Assembly: GCF_001411555.2 (NCBI RefSeq)
Contig: NC_049902.1
Span: forward strand, 16,338,827-16,402,826
DNA from: Juglans regia
Lineage: Eukaryota > Streptophyta > Magnoliopsida > Fagales > Juglandaceae
Length of the DNA stretch: 64,000 nt
Direction of reading: 5' to 3'
Shown: positions 12,013-23,925 of the stretch, piece after piece
Numbering within the stretch: position 1 is the first letter of the stretch
Layout of the letters: every line of letters starts with the position of its first letter
Translations under genes and position numbers: made by a program
Notes under the pieces: generated by a model
What the model saw: the letters and a program-made list of their open reading frames with translations, nothing else
What the model was told of the DNA's origin: nothing
The model's database searches: none

Positions 12013-12073
12013 GAGATTTCTCAAAATCTCATTGTTATATTTACCCACTATCATTCCTCACTCAGAATGATAG
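12013..12073 (+). other. Tandem stem-loops conserved among the LTRs
   Basis: Stem 1 pairs GAGATTT (12013-12019) with AAATCTC (12024-12030). Stem 2 pairs CTATCATTC (12048-12056) with GAATGATAG (12065-12073). Related pairs occur at 13503-13558 and 19416-19476 on the plus strand and 14025-14083 on the minus strand; the LTR from 55973 keeps stem 1 at 52924-52941. In the 13536 and 14025 copies stem 2 is CTACCATTC with GGATGGTAG or GAATGGTAG, so a C/T change on one arm is matched on the other. Function is unknown. Confidence 0.7.
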
Positions 12074-12098
12074 AAGTTTTGCCAGGTACTCAAGACCC

Positions 12099-12467
12099 TT
12101 GAGTATGGACAAAATCAGTGAAATAATTGAGGCTGAGTTCACTGTGGAGACTTGCCGTCAATCCACTTTAGAGTTGCTTAAGGTGTCAGCACATCGACTC
12201 AAAAGGATAGTAGCTTTTATCAATGAGTCCGATGTTGGTATTTCATCACTAGATCCTCAGAAGATGTTGAGGCTCAAGCAGGATATGAGTTTTGTATCAA
12301 GGCATTTAGAACAAGCTAAGAAATCTGCTATAGAGGCTAAAGAGGTAGCCACGGAATTGGGTTTGGAGATAGACGTTCGCCCATCTAGGGGAATATTCTT
12401 AAGTCTGCTTGAGGATGGGACCCTAGTTCTAACCTATTCCACTTTTGGGCAAGGATCGTCTGTTTAA
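12099..12467 (+). CDS. Small ORF inside an LTR, unknown product
   Basis: A 122-residue open frame starts 25 bases after the conserved stem-loop pair; ATG codons lie at 12099 and 12105. The predicted protein is mixed and not low complexity: an amphipathic, helix-prone first 90 residues rich in Lys, Glu and Leu, then a short tail containing GIFLSLLEDGTLVLTYS. I recognise no domain. The LTR fragment at 19191-20024 has a shorter ORF (from 19502) in the same slot, between homologous flanks but with a different sequence. It may be an LTR-carried micro-ORF, captured host sequence, or chance. Expression is undetermined. Confidence 0.3.
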   Translation: MSMDKISEIIEAEFTVETCRQSTLELLKVSAHRLKRIVAFINESDVGISSLDPQKMLRLKQDMSFVSRHLEQAKKSAIEAKEVATELGLEIDVRPSRGIFLSLLEDGTLVLTYSTFGQGSSV

Positions 12468-12758
12468 GTTTTTAAATGCTTGGTCTCGTGTTTTGGGAGT
12501 TCTTTAGAAACTCACATCAACTATGTTGACTCTTTTGGTTTTATGCAAAAGTAATAGGATCTTATGTTTCGGTACCATGATTAATATTTCCTTATAATTG
12601 ACTTACTTTTCATAGCGATACACAACATATTGTTAGCTATCAATAGGTGCATTGCATCTTATCTATCATGTACGAGGGGTAGGTAACCCTAGTGTTGCAT
12701 GTCCCGGCATTTTCGTTTCCGTCAAATCCCAAGTAGGGGCTGGGGGCACCACATCAAG

Positions 12759-13617
12759 TGTTGAGTAGTCTATCTCAATGTTTGATGAAGTGATGAATGA
12801 ACATGTTAAGCATGAATCTGTGATGCCATGAGAATTGATATGAGAAACTAAAGGGTATGCATGAGAATTGTTATATGGTTGTGATAATGATATAAGGTTA
12901 TAAACATCAAGTGAATGTTGATTATGACATGCCATGCTAGGAATTGAATTAATATCATGAGTTGATCATCAAGCATGCATCGGGTTACTAGTGATTCAAA
13001 ATTTGATGTTATGGCTAAGTCACTTATGAACATGTTTTTATCATGTTGAGGTATAAATTAAGTATTGCATGAAATACTTAAGTTGAAGGATTTAGTATTA
13101 GTTGAATAAGAAGCATCATAAGTGATAGCATAAGCATTTGGTATTGATTTTTCTATGATCACATGCCACGGCCTAGGTAAGAACCTTCATGGTATACACT
13201 TGATTCAAGAGGTTTGAGAATTGTATAGAAATTGAAATCATAGAAGTTATGGAGTTGCATGGTTTGGTGAAATTTAACAAAACCCAAATGCCAAATGGTT
13301 GAGTGTATAGTTTTAGTAACTATTATAGTTCTAACTCGAATATCTCTCTTGTTTCAGCCACCACACCTCTATATCTCAAGAAGTTTATAAGTTGGCTTCT
13401 AATTTACTCTTGGATAATATTTATATGACTTTGTGTAAATGCTACATTCACGTTACAAATTCTATTTGCTTATGAAATATCTTGCATCACCTTAACTTAC
13501 TAAGATTTAAAGGAATCTCACTCTATCATTCCCAACTACCATTCCTTTGGGATGGTAGAAGTTGTAGCAGGACCTAACCATGGTGATGAATGTGAACCCC
13601 TAGCTGAGGATCATTGA
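12759..13617 (+). mobile_element. Older LTR-like sequence, right part
   Basis: Continuation of 5613-6368 after the inserted LTR at 6369-12753. It contains a TTTCAGCC acceptor-like site near 13355 and the stem-loop pair at 13503-13558 (AGATT/AATCT and CTACCATTC/GGATGGTAG). It is cut at 13617 by the next LTR. No protein-coding content is seen. Confidence 0.4.
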
Positions 13618-14024
13618 TGTGACGCCCACAGATTCTGCTTGGAATCAGACGGACATCTGAAGCGTCGGGACATGCAACACAAGGTTACCTGTCCCCATTC
13701 ATGACATATAAGATGCAATGTTCCTAACATGCATCTAGCATTATGCAATATTCACAGCGGATAATTTTTTTTTTTTTTAGCAATACTATGCACCAAACTT
13801 ATAATATCCCAAATACTTACAACATACTTCATACATAAAGACATACTAAACAACTGAGATCACAATACTAGTCCAAAATGGTTGTGAACAAAAGAGTGCT
13901 GGAGATTGAACTCCACAAAATACAAGTAGTAACCTAAGGCAACTACATCTAAGTCGCACCATCGCTTAGTCGACCGTTTCCAGTTGGTCGATTTTCGGTC
14001 CTCCTTCAGATCCAGTAACAAGAT

Positions 14025-14083
14025 CTACCATTCGGGGGGAATGGTAGTTGGGACTACCACAGTGAGATTTGATTACAAATCTC
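14025..14083 (-). other. Tandem stem-loops in the family B LTR
   Basis: CTACCATTC (14025-14033) and GAATGGTAG (14039-14047) pair perfectly around a five-G loop; GAGATTT (14064-14070) and AAATCTC (14077-14083) form the second stem. Read on the minus strand, the order and spacing match the pair at 12013-12073. Confidence 0.75.
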
Positions 14084-14599
14084 AACAAGTTAATAGAAAA
14101 CTTTCACACAGGTTAATGATACATGCATGGCAGTAAAAGCATGAATGCATAATCAAAGTCATAAGTAAGCATAACATAACTTGACTTATAGCATGGCATA
14201 AATGACATAACTTGAACTGAAACTGAAATATAGCTTGACGTGACATGGCATGTACGTGAATTTAAAACATAACATGGACCTGAACATACATAATTTGAAC
14301 ATGAACTTGAACATAACAGGAACCTGAGCATGACATAACATAAATGTGAACGTAAACATGACATAACTTGAACATGAACTTAAACATAACATGATATAGA
14401 CATGAACTTGAAACATATTCTTGTCTCATGGGGTCACCATGCTTGAGTAATCTTATCTCATGGGGTTACCATGATTGACATGAACGTAAACTTGAACATA
14501 ACATAACGTGAAATATGACTTGAACGTGAAATACATGAACTTGGAATCTTTTTCAATAGACTTAATCATAAAGTGACCATATGGGTGCTACACGGGTCT

Positions 14600-14830
14600 C
14601 CTTAAGCCGTGTGTTCCTGTAGATTACCGCATCACAACACAGGTGTCTATACCAACTGTGAGTGCGTTAATACGTACTCCACAGTTGTTGTGGCCCCACG
14701 TATTCTACGTGTCACAATTGCTGTGTCTCACGCAGTGTATGCTCCACAGTTATTGTGGCCCCATACTTCATGCTCCACAGTTGTTGTGGCCCCATGAATT
14801 GTTTGTGCCACACTTACTGTAGACACACAT
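14600..14830. repeat. Degenerate minisatellite in the family B LTR
   Basis: Four or five copies of a unit of about 40 bases built on GCTCCACAGTTGTTGTGGCC, itself an inverted repeat. In the related LTR at 52462-55973 this place is filled by a different repeat (53290-53600), built on GACAATCAGAATGATTCCGC. Confidence 0.7.
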
Positions 14831-17800
14831 AACATAATGTGTGGCTCCATTGGCGTTAGTGCCTGGTGCGCTCCGGTGACCAGCAAGTTAGGCCCCATTC
14901 GCAACCTGTTGACTGTACTTCGTCAGCCCAGGAAATTTCACACCTATTTAGATACTCTAGCATGAACAAAGGATTTCACTAGGATATTACCCCATCCTAG
15001 CGCTTAGGGTCGTGATTGACATGAGTAACTTAACTGGCATACATGACATTTCGCAACGTGGCTTGACATGAACGTGACATAAAAGACAGAAGTCCTGACG
15101 TAGCGTAACGTGACGTGAACGTAAGATGACAAACATGACATACTTTGAGACATAAATGTAACAGAAAATATTTCATAACATGGAGTACATCTAACAGACA
15201 TATCTCGTGACATGACATAACATGTAACAGATAATATTTCGTATCATGGCATAACATATAACAGATGGCATACGTAATGTGACATACTTGCAACAGATAG
15301 TAACATGTGATAGAATATATTATGTAACAGATAAGATTTTTGTGACAGAATAATTCATGTAATAGATAAACATGTGATGGCATGGCATGACATCTACAAC
15401 AACATACGAACATAAATTGTAATTCTCTTACCCATCACATATACAGTAAACTGATAGTAAGTTAAGAGCTAACTTACCTCGATCGTCGCATTCTACGAGA
15501 ATAAGCGCGAAACATGAGAAACTGTAAGAGGATATTCTAAAAAGTTAGAACTTTAATTACTAACAATTAGAAATGTAAAAAGAGACAATTTAGAATAAAA
15601 TTACCATTTTGCCCTCTATATGTGTGAAAATGACTATTTTACTCCTAACTTAAGGATTTTACATCCTAACTCCAAAAATTACCAAAATTTACATTCCACA
15701 TGTAAATTTTGTCCTAGACTCACATAAAAATTTAGAAAAGTTTAAAACCAATCACAACTATGGAAAACTCACAGTGGCCGAAACAATCATAGACAATTTC
15801 TCTTGATTTTGGTTGCAATTTCTTCCATCTTCAAAACCCATGATTAAACCAAAATTTTGTAACAAGGATCTTCCTATCCTAAGTTTAAAAAAACACTTAA
15901 AATATCCATTAAGAAAAACTAATCATCAACACCAAACTTTTTGTAAAAAGACCCAAACTTTTTAACAAAAAGTAAACCCTTAAATCACAAGTTTTGACCT
16001 TAATAAAAACATCTTCAAGAATTTCAAAAAAATCAAATCTTACTTCTAACATATTCATAACATCATCCTAAGATCAACCATGCTTTTAAATCGTCAAACA
16101 AAAGCCACCAAAAATAACAAAACAACACTTGGAGTTTTTGGTTTTAAACTTAGTCCAAAACAGAAACTTTTCTCTCCACTAACTTTAATCAATCTCTTGA
16201 TCCATGGCTTAAACACATGTGATCTTCAAACTAAAACATATCATGGTTTACAAATGTGTCCTAAAGAATATCCAACTATTAAACTTAAAATCACATGGCT
16301 AAAACTCAATAAAACATGGATCTAACCCAAAAACATCAAATCTTAGGTCTAACCGAAATCCTCTTGCATAGAAAAATTATACCTTTAAAAATAATACTAA
16401 ATATCTTCAAAATAACATCCTAACATGTATATAAGAGGCTTAGGATCATCATATAAAAATATCAAAACCTTTGGAATAAGATCAAACCACGAAATATTCC
16501 AACTTTCACAAAACAAAAATTGTTTATCAACTTCCAGTTTTCAAGTTTCTAAATCTAAATAAATCTATCATCAAAAGCTTTATTCATGCAACAAAACCTC
16601 AATAAACATTCATAAACACATGCTAAGAACACTCCATAAAAGTTTCGGACCAAGATATGTTCATTAGCTTGGTCAAAAATTCCAAAACATATCATACTCT
16701 CCAGTTTCACGCCCAGAATGACTTTTCCATGGCTAAATTTAATTTGGACCTATCAAATGAGCATGTAATGAGACTAATAAGATATCCACGAAAACTACAC
16801 TAAAAGACGAACAACTTATGTGAAGGAATCATTGTGCGAAAATACTTATAATGGGTCGAAAATGGCCACGTAAAAAGACCCAGAACTCTGTCCGAGAGAG
16901 CTCTTTTGGGTTTTCTCTCTAAGAACGGGGTGAAGAAGTGATAAAATGGAATGAAATGTGCCTTGCACGACTTTAGACTCCTGGAGGGGCAAGTTGTGGG
17001 TTTGAAAGACCCTTGATTGGAGTTGCCTATGTGACATAAAGTGGAGAATAGTGAGAGGAATGGACTGCCTGTAGCAGCTGTGAGAGATGGAGGTTGATGG
17101 AGTGGATTTCTCCTTCACATCAAGGCACTATTGGGTGCAGCCAATGGCAGTGGATGGTCTGCCATATGGGGGAGGAAACTTCTCCAAGAAGCTTTGCCAA
17201 GGTGGCCAATTTCGTGGGCCTTGGTGGGCCCCAACCAAGTGGGCCTCAATTTGGGATTTAAATGGGGTTTGGTTAGGGTTTGAGATGCTATCAAGTCCAA
17301 AACCAATTTTTATTGGCCCAATCAAATTTCTAAGATTTAAAAGGTTAAATAATGATGTCATAACAAGGATTTGATTAATTAATAGCATGTGGAAGTGATT
17401 TAATCAAGTGATTAAACACAATGATAAAAATCAAGTTAGAAAGGGTTTGGAGGCCAACTTTAGGGTTTGGGGAAACCGTTTAGAGTTTTGGTTTCAATCA
17501 AGCTTTTGGGGTTTCAATTGGATTCCCACCATTTAGGATTTCACTATAATTGAAACATTCTTTGGTCTGGCACAATTTAGTTGATTAGATGAAACAAATC
17601 TTTGCTTAGGTGGCATGATCTCACACCTTGACTTCCTTCACAAATCCATCCAATGGTTCCTCATGGTGCCAAGTGTCTACTACTATTCATTATGTGTGGC
17701 TAAAATCTTGTCAAGTGTCCAAATAAAACTCATCCAACCTAATTTGGACATTTCACATTGTGATTTTGAAAACACACTACTGGGTGCGCTTATCGAGGTT

Positions 17801-18209
17801 ACTATTTACTCAAAAAAAATACATAATAAACTTAGTACTGAAAAATTCTAAATATTCATATTAACCTATAGTGAACATCGTTTACTGAAATTCAATCTCG
17901 AAGTGCCCCTAAAATAATTTTACAATTTCCAACAAACGTTTCGTCCGGAATTATGAAAATAGGCTATTGCGCCATAAAATCCTAAATAATCTACTGAGTC
18001 TAATGACGTAGACCATAACACATTCTGACACTTCTAACTACCTCAAATAATTAAACTCATAAATCTAGCACCATAGTGAGTGATAACACTGATTATAATG
18101 ACAGACTAAAACTTGAGCGATTGGTCGATTAGTAAAAACTTGTTGGACTTTCACGAGAGTCCTAAAGTCAATAGAAATTCCACCAATGAATTTCTAACGG
18201 GCTGTTACA

Positions 18210-19190
18210 TCCTCCCCTCCTAAGAAAAAGACTTCGTCCTCGAAATCGACGCAAGTATAAACATAAAACACGCTCAAAATAAGAAGTTGCTTACCAACCT
18301 ACTGTCCATCACCAGATGCCTCATCACGCTCATGGGGCAGGTAACATTCTTCTTGATGTAACACTTTCCTCTCGTAGTCAACACTATTTTTACCTATAAC
18401 CATCAAATGGTTACACAAAAAAAAACTAACACTATAACATAATGGTATAACACTCCCAAAGGTTATTGCCTAAACTTAATGACTTCTAGGCTGACCTTCT
18501 AGGATACTGAATCCTTGCTTAAATGAAATCACTATTCTCTTTACTATTCAAAGAATTATCCACAACGTATATATGTATATACCATTCTTAACTCTCTCAC
18601 TCTCAGAACATATCAATTTGGACTGGAAGCCTTCCACAAAGTAGGTCAAGTCATACCAACATACTCTCCACATCTAAAACTTCGAGTATTCACGCAGTTC
18701 AATTTGAAAGAATTTAATCCATACACAACTGAATTCATTTTCTCTATTTCCTCAAGGAATTCTATTTGTCTAGGACTAGCTTACTCCTTCATAATCACAA
18801 CAAATCGTTCCTCCTCCTAGGTAGTACCTCAATAAACGATCAACTATTAACCTCAACTTAAGACTTTCTCTCTTATGATTAGCATAACTCTTCTATCCAT
18901 CATTCTGACTCTAAACGAAAGGATCTGTTCCTACATTTCATGTATGTCCTCATGACCAAGATTTACTACCCATATAAAAGTCTCCAATATAATGATAATT
19001 TATGTTTTCCATAAACACAATGCTTTACCAAGAACACTTAATGGTAGTTGAATAAAACTACTATCATAAGCGAATCCTACTACGGCCAAAGCCTCTCCCA
19101 AGCACTTTACTCTTCCGAACATAAATTCCTTTGGATCCTCAAAATCAAGACAACTTCAAATATGCGAAATACAAATTCATCAAGAAAGTC
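18210..19190 (-). mobile_element. Internal remnant of the family B Ty3/gypsy element
   Basis: It begins with the polypurine tract (18210-18221) and, on the minus strand, a GAGGACGAAG motif just before it, as found at the pol terminus of many plant Ty3/gypsy chromoviruses. Beyond that no open frame or recognisable integrase survives, so this is either the non-coding tail of the internal region or badly decayed pol. The other LTR is absent from the window. Confidence 0.55.
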
Positions 19191-20024
19191 ATGTTAAAGA
19201 ACAAGTATGGAATGAAGAAAGGCCTTGAGCTCATATGTTAAAGAACAAGTATGGAATGAAGAACGAATATTTATGATAGAAAGGTCATGAAAGTCATGTT
19301 TTAAATGATGTCTTTTTGTAAAGGTCAAATGCATAAGTCTTGTGTCCATGCATTCATTGTTAAGTTTGCTTTTATATGCTTATAATATAAGTTACATGTT
19401 ATATGTTTGCTTATTGAGATTTCTCGAAATCTCACTGTTGTATTTTTCCACTATCATTCCCCTATTCGAAATGATAAAAGTTGTGATAGGAACCTAAGAG
19501 GGTGCAAATGACAAAGCGCAAGAGAACGGCACTTCCTCCAGAGAGGATCATGCCTAAAATAGCCATAGGCCAAACCGAGCCTTCTATCTTGGACCACATA
19601 GAGTCTATTGATCGAGCAGTCACTAAGATACTACAAGATATTGAGAAGTTTAAGAGATCCCATAATCGGGATAAAAGATCAGGCTTTAGAGAAGCGCGTG
19701 AAGCCCGCATCTCACTAAAGTTAAAGACTTATCTTATGGGACCATTTTTGAAAAATGATTTTATGTTTAGCTTTAATGTTTTGGTCTTGTGTTTCTTTTG
19801 GGAGTTCTTTGGAAACTCATAACAACTATGATGACTCTTATGGATTATAAAGTACTTTTGAGATTTTATGTATATTTTCGATACCATGACTATTATTCTA
19901 TTATTTGACTTAAGTTGACTTTCTATTATGATATACTGTATACTGCTAATTATCATTAAGTGTATTGCATCTTATCTATCATGTATGAGAGGTAAGTAAC
20001 CCAGGTGTTACATGTCCCGACATT
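19191..20024 (+). mobile_element. LTR fragment related to the 3' part of the LTR at 6369-12753
   Basis: It parallels 11830-12715 closely: the TCCATGCATTCATT segment, stem 1 (GAGATTT/AAATCTC at 19416-19433), a partly decayed stem 2 (from 19451), the GGGAGTTCTTTGGAAACTCA segment, and the TGCATCTTATCTATCATGTA segment leading to GGTGTTACATGTCCCGACATTT. Its first 75 bases hold a short direct duplication (TTAAAGAACAAGTATGGAATG, twice). The small ORF at 19502-19822 occupies the slot held by the 122-residue ORF in the other copy but differs in sequence, and its last residues run into LTR sequence. Confidence 0.6.
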
Positions 20025-22295
20025 TCATCTCCCCCTCCCCCAACATTGGGTTTCCACCTTCGAGCCCAATGCCAAGCCCTCGTCAAGCCCTCGATGTCCG
20101 ACCACAGACCCACGTTTGTAAATCATCTCCATTGTCCCTTCCTTTTCGTCTCTCCCTCACTTCCCCCCTCGGTCTTTCTTTTTCACATCTGTCAACCGAT
20201 GTCGCCCCTTACACGCTAGGTTTCCACACGACGCCGTCATTGGCGATAAGCTCCTACCTCGGTCTCTCTCTCTCTCTCTCTCCTCTTTGTCCGTTTCTCT
20301 GTTTTCTTTCTCTTAAATCCGCAATTGTCACAAGCCATCCCTGTCGCATCCCAAAACCCTACACCGCCAGCATGTGGTCATCAGTAAGTTTCTCAATTTC
20401 CCCTCTCTCCCTCTCCAACCATTCCTTTCATTTTCCCCTCAATTTCTCTGTTTGTCTCTTTCATCTCTCTCTCTCACTCTTTCTCAACAGCCTGATGTTG
20501 TCGACAGAAACTCCACCGCATTGTCACCATAACCCAGTCAAATGGAAGTTTCACGCTGTCAAGCCAAATCGTACATTGCACACCCCTACCCATAAACTCG
20601 AGATGGGTCAAGCTGGATAGTAGGTAAACCACTAGACTTTACTAGTGTGGAGTTAACTTTTGGTTTGATTAAGGTTGGGAATTTTAATGGATTTAGGATA
20701 TTTGGCAAGAATCTGAGCATGTTAAATTGGCATTGTTGGGAGGGATTTCATATGAGTGTATGCGTAGTGGCATTTGTGGATTTGTACAACTAGGCCATTG
20801 TGAGGTTGAGGTCTTGGTTAAGCAAGCATTGGGGATTTTAGTAGTTGTTTGATAAGGTTCAAATGGTATATGGTCTGTATGAGTGATCATGATCTGTTTT
20901 CGTGGAGGTGCTGTTGAGTGAATTTCAGACAGGGAGGATGAGTTGTGATTGGATATTTGTTATGGGTTTGTTGAGTTGAAAGCAGAAATTAGGTGTGAAT
21001 GCCTCAAATGGGTAAGGTTCGGAAAGTTATTTTTGTGGTTTGGAGTTGAGTAGTAACAGGGTTAGAAGAATTGGAACCATGGAATTATCATCGTGGAGTT
21101 ATGAAGTTGTGTCGTCTTATTTTAGATGTACTAGTTTTATTCTATTAATTTATAGTTTGTATTAATTATATTTAGGTGACAATCGTTATTTACTGGCACT
21201 GTTATGAGGAAATTCAGAGAAGTTGAAAAGTTTAGGTAAGCGGTGCTCCTATACCAGACTTTGTCTAAACGGACTGGGATTGATTTTATAAAAAACTTGT
21301 ATATTTTATTATGGAACATTCGAAACAACCTCGGTCATTTTTCTGCATAACTCTTTGTATCCAAATAACCAAATAACATACTTTATGTCTTGATTGGTCA
21401 TGTAGACACGAGCATTTCTTGCATTATGTTCTAAACTATATAAAAAAAGTGTATATGAAATCTGAAATTTTGTACATGGTTATATAAATATGATCTATAT
21501 ATAATGTTCAGTACTCTATTATGATAAGGTGTTGCATTTGAAATGCACTCTGGCATGACCTTTTATTTCTGTTTTCGTTCCAACCTTACCACTAGTGTAA
21601 AACTATGGCATATGTTATTGTGTTTGTATCAACATCTTTGTTTCTGAGTGCATTCACTTTGGAAACAAGGTGATTTTCTGTGTGGTCTTTCCTATGTGCA
21701 CACTTGAGGCTCCAAGAATGATGGAGGGAAGATTTCACTTCTCTTTCCACCCGGTTTGGCCACTAGGGATAGCACAACCCTACCACGAGGGTTAAACATA
21801 GTTTATATTCTGATATGATGCTGCTCAATTATGTTATGCCTAAGGACTTTTGTATATAAATATTTCTTAACTCTCACTTTGATATTTTGATAATATATTT
21901 TGTTCTACATTTTATAGCTGGCTTATATTTACATAATAGTATATGTTTACTACTTACTAAGTTATTGATAAATCACCCAATTATCTTCAATAAGAAGTGT
22001 GAGCGAGACTAGTTGGGCATAGTGGATTTAGTACCAAAGGGTATTATGGATTGTTGGAGAGTCTTATTATGTAGATTTGATTTTTGTTGATTTGGTATTT
22101 GGGATGTTGAGACTTCTTGGAGTTGCTGATTAATTTTGTTAGAATGTTTCCTTGATGTCCTTGTAGAGGAACATGCATGTTTAGTTTGAACTAATGAGAT
22201 TATGTTTTATGGAATCATTGGAGTATGTATTGTTTGGAGATGATTTTTAGGTAGCAGAAACTAACTCTTTGACCTTCCGAATATGGGACGTTACA
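20025..22295 (+). mobile_element. LTR family A, second copy, 5' end unclear
   Basis: Matches the LTR at 2495-5607 in order: a CT-rich leader (20025-20620), GGTAAGCGGTGCTCCTATAC (near 21235), the ACCCTACCACGAGGGTTAAAC unit (near 21775), a TTACTAAG motif (near 21955) and the end GGGACGTTACA at 22295. The TGTAACACCC start is missing. The 202-residue open frame at 20012-20620 is Ser/Leu/Pro-rich translation of CT-rich leader and is not accepted as a gene. Confidence 0.55.
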
Positions 22296-23542
22296 CGACA
22301 TGCAGCAAAGGTACTGTATCAGATATCTCATTATATGCCAAAACCCATAGTATCAAACGGCAAAGTTGGAGGAATTTTTTGCAAATCATTTTCTTCAAAC
22401 TCTTCTAGGACAACATTACCCTAAGGTTTGTAATTATTCATATTGTCGAGTTCAAAAAACGTTGCATTTGGGGTTGAAAATACCTTTTATAGGTGGACTT
22501 AACAATCCGCCTAATTTCTTTCACAAAAACAGATTCACTATAGAATTGCTTGCAATAGATATATGTATACGATAATGATAGAGGCACGGGGTCTATGTAC
22601 ACGAGACAGATTCAAAAATAATATTCTTACTATTCAAATTAATAATGAAAATACTGTTCATGAACATCGCATCTTTAGCAAATTTGTATAGGTGTATAGC
22701 TTTATTTATTCTCCAATTATGTCGAGCCAATAATAGCTTTATTTAATGCTAGCTTTGTTAGCATGAAATCAAATTTGTGCTTATTTGGACGAGTCAGTGC
22801 ATCATAATTTTCCATATGATGTATCAAATGATTGGAAAGTTATCGTTTTTTTTTTAATTCAACTATTAATTATTTGATAACACATTATATATTTATGTAA
22901 TCTGCAATTTTTTGGGCAGTTAAGATAGTTTTGTTTGGTTTTTTTTTTTTTTTTTTTTTTTTAAGGTTTTTGGGTTGAGATTATATTGTACGTGCCTCTG
23001 AATTCAGGATACTTAATTCTCTTTGTTTTGTACTTCGATTATCAGTTTTTTTTTTTTGTCTTGCAAGGCTTGATGAGGAAGGATTCTTGTCTTCCACACT
23101 TTTATTGTGGTTGTAAAATACTAAAATGTAACATTGTAAATTGTGTAAAGTCATAAAGTAATTAACAAGTTAACATCATGACTGACAAAATAGAGATGCT
23201 TATGGGCCTATTGATTTATTTATGTTTTACCGACAAAGCTGCCTATTTCTAACTTTTTTTTTTACTAGTTATTGTTAAGAGACCTAAAGGCTAAAAGCTA
23301 AGAATTTAAGATAGTACGTATTAGTAAAATAGTATACTCTATTACAATATTATTATGAATGCAAAAGTTTGCCGTGATTTGCTTATTTTCTCATATATAG
23401 TAAAAAAGTTAAGCGCAAAGTGCAAATCCTGCCCTTAATTATTATGGTTTAATATTATATTAAGTATTTGGAAATTCTACATACATTTAAATATATATAA
23501 AAACATGAAGAATGGCTTCTGAATATTGTTTTGCTAGGTAAA
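22296..23542. other. No gene seen; AT-rich flank of the hAT remnant
   Basis: An AT-rich stretch with a T run at 22940-22962 and another near 23046. A 69-residue open frame (22366-22575) has no recognisable motif. It may include non-coding 5' sequence of the hAT element that follows. Confidence 0.3.
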
Positions 23543-23925
23543 ATGGATCCAACATGGGAACATGCTATAACATTGGAACATTTAAACAAAAAGGTCAAAT
23601 GTAATTATTGTGGAAAACAAGTGGAATATTTTGATTAAAGCAACATATTGCAAAAGTGCCTGAAAATGTTGCAGCATGTAAAAAAGCACCAAGAGATGCA
23701 TGCCTAAAAATGAAGGAACATCTCATAAATTTTTCGAATAAGAAAAAGGAACGAGCGAAAGAATATAATGATATAACCTCCCTTGGGCTTGAAGGAGATC
23801 GATCGTATTGCTCATATCACTAAAGAGGAAGATAATGAGGAAAATGAATTGCAAAACGAAAAGGGAAAACTAATTGTTATTCATGATAATACATCAATTG
23901 GGAAAAGAGGAAAGATTAGTACTTA

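Larger units (their letters stand above)
6369..12753 (+). mobile_element. Solo LTR, about 3.6 kb, split by a younger solo LTR
   Basis: Starts TGTGACGACC at 6369 and ends GGGGGCACCACA at 12753, so the tips are the inverted pair TGTG/CACA. It is flanked by exact 5-bp duplications TCAAG (6364-6368 and 12754-12758). Removing the nested LTR at 7939-10736 and its duplication leaves about 3580 bp, close to the 3512 bp of the LTR at 52462-55973. Its last 90 bases match, reverse-complemented, the end of the minus-strand LTRs at 13618 and 52462 (shared GGTAACC..GTGTTGCATGTCCCG words). It holds a TATA box at 7340, a pair of stem-loops at 12013-12073 and a 122-residue ORF at 12099. An alternative left boundary at 11388, also preceded by TCAAG, is discussed under rejected items. 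Confidence 0.6.
13618..18209 (-). mobile_element. 3' LTR, family B, 4.6 kb, minus strand
   Basis: On the minus strand it starts TGTAACAGCCCG at 18209 and ends GGGCGTCACA at 13618. Immediately upstream on that strand is AGGAGGGGAGGA (18210-18221), a typical polypurine tract, preceded by a GAGGACGAAG pol-end motif. It is therefore a 3' LTR with part of its internal region attached. The solo LTR at 52462-55973 is a homologue: same ends, same stem-loop region, same CATGAACTTGAAC-rich segment. At 4592 bp it is long for a plant LTR. Open frames inside (for example 14113-14416, 15030-15413) are translations of degenerate short repeats and are not called as genes. Confidence 0.8.

Noticed and set aside
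11388..12753. A separate 1.37-kb solo LTR, since TCAAG precedes TGTCTC at 11383-11387 and TCAAG follows 12753
   Set aside because: The interval 6369-12753 explains the same right-hand TCAAG, has better inverted tips (TGTGAC/CACCACA) and a length close to its homologue. The 11383 match is probably chance, though it cannot be excluded without other copies.
20012..20620. 202-residue ORF
   Set aside because: Ser/Leu/Pro-rich translation of a CT-rich LTR leader; the equivalent region in the other family copy does not conserve the frame.
20020..22300. CGACA target duplication around the second family A LTR (CGACA near 20020 and at 22296)
   Set aside because: The left boundary lacks a TG start, so the match may be chance.
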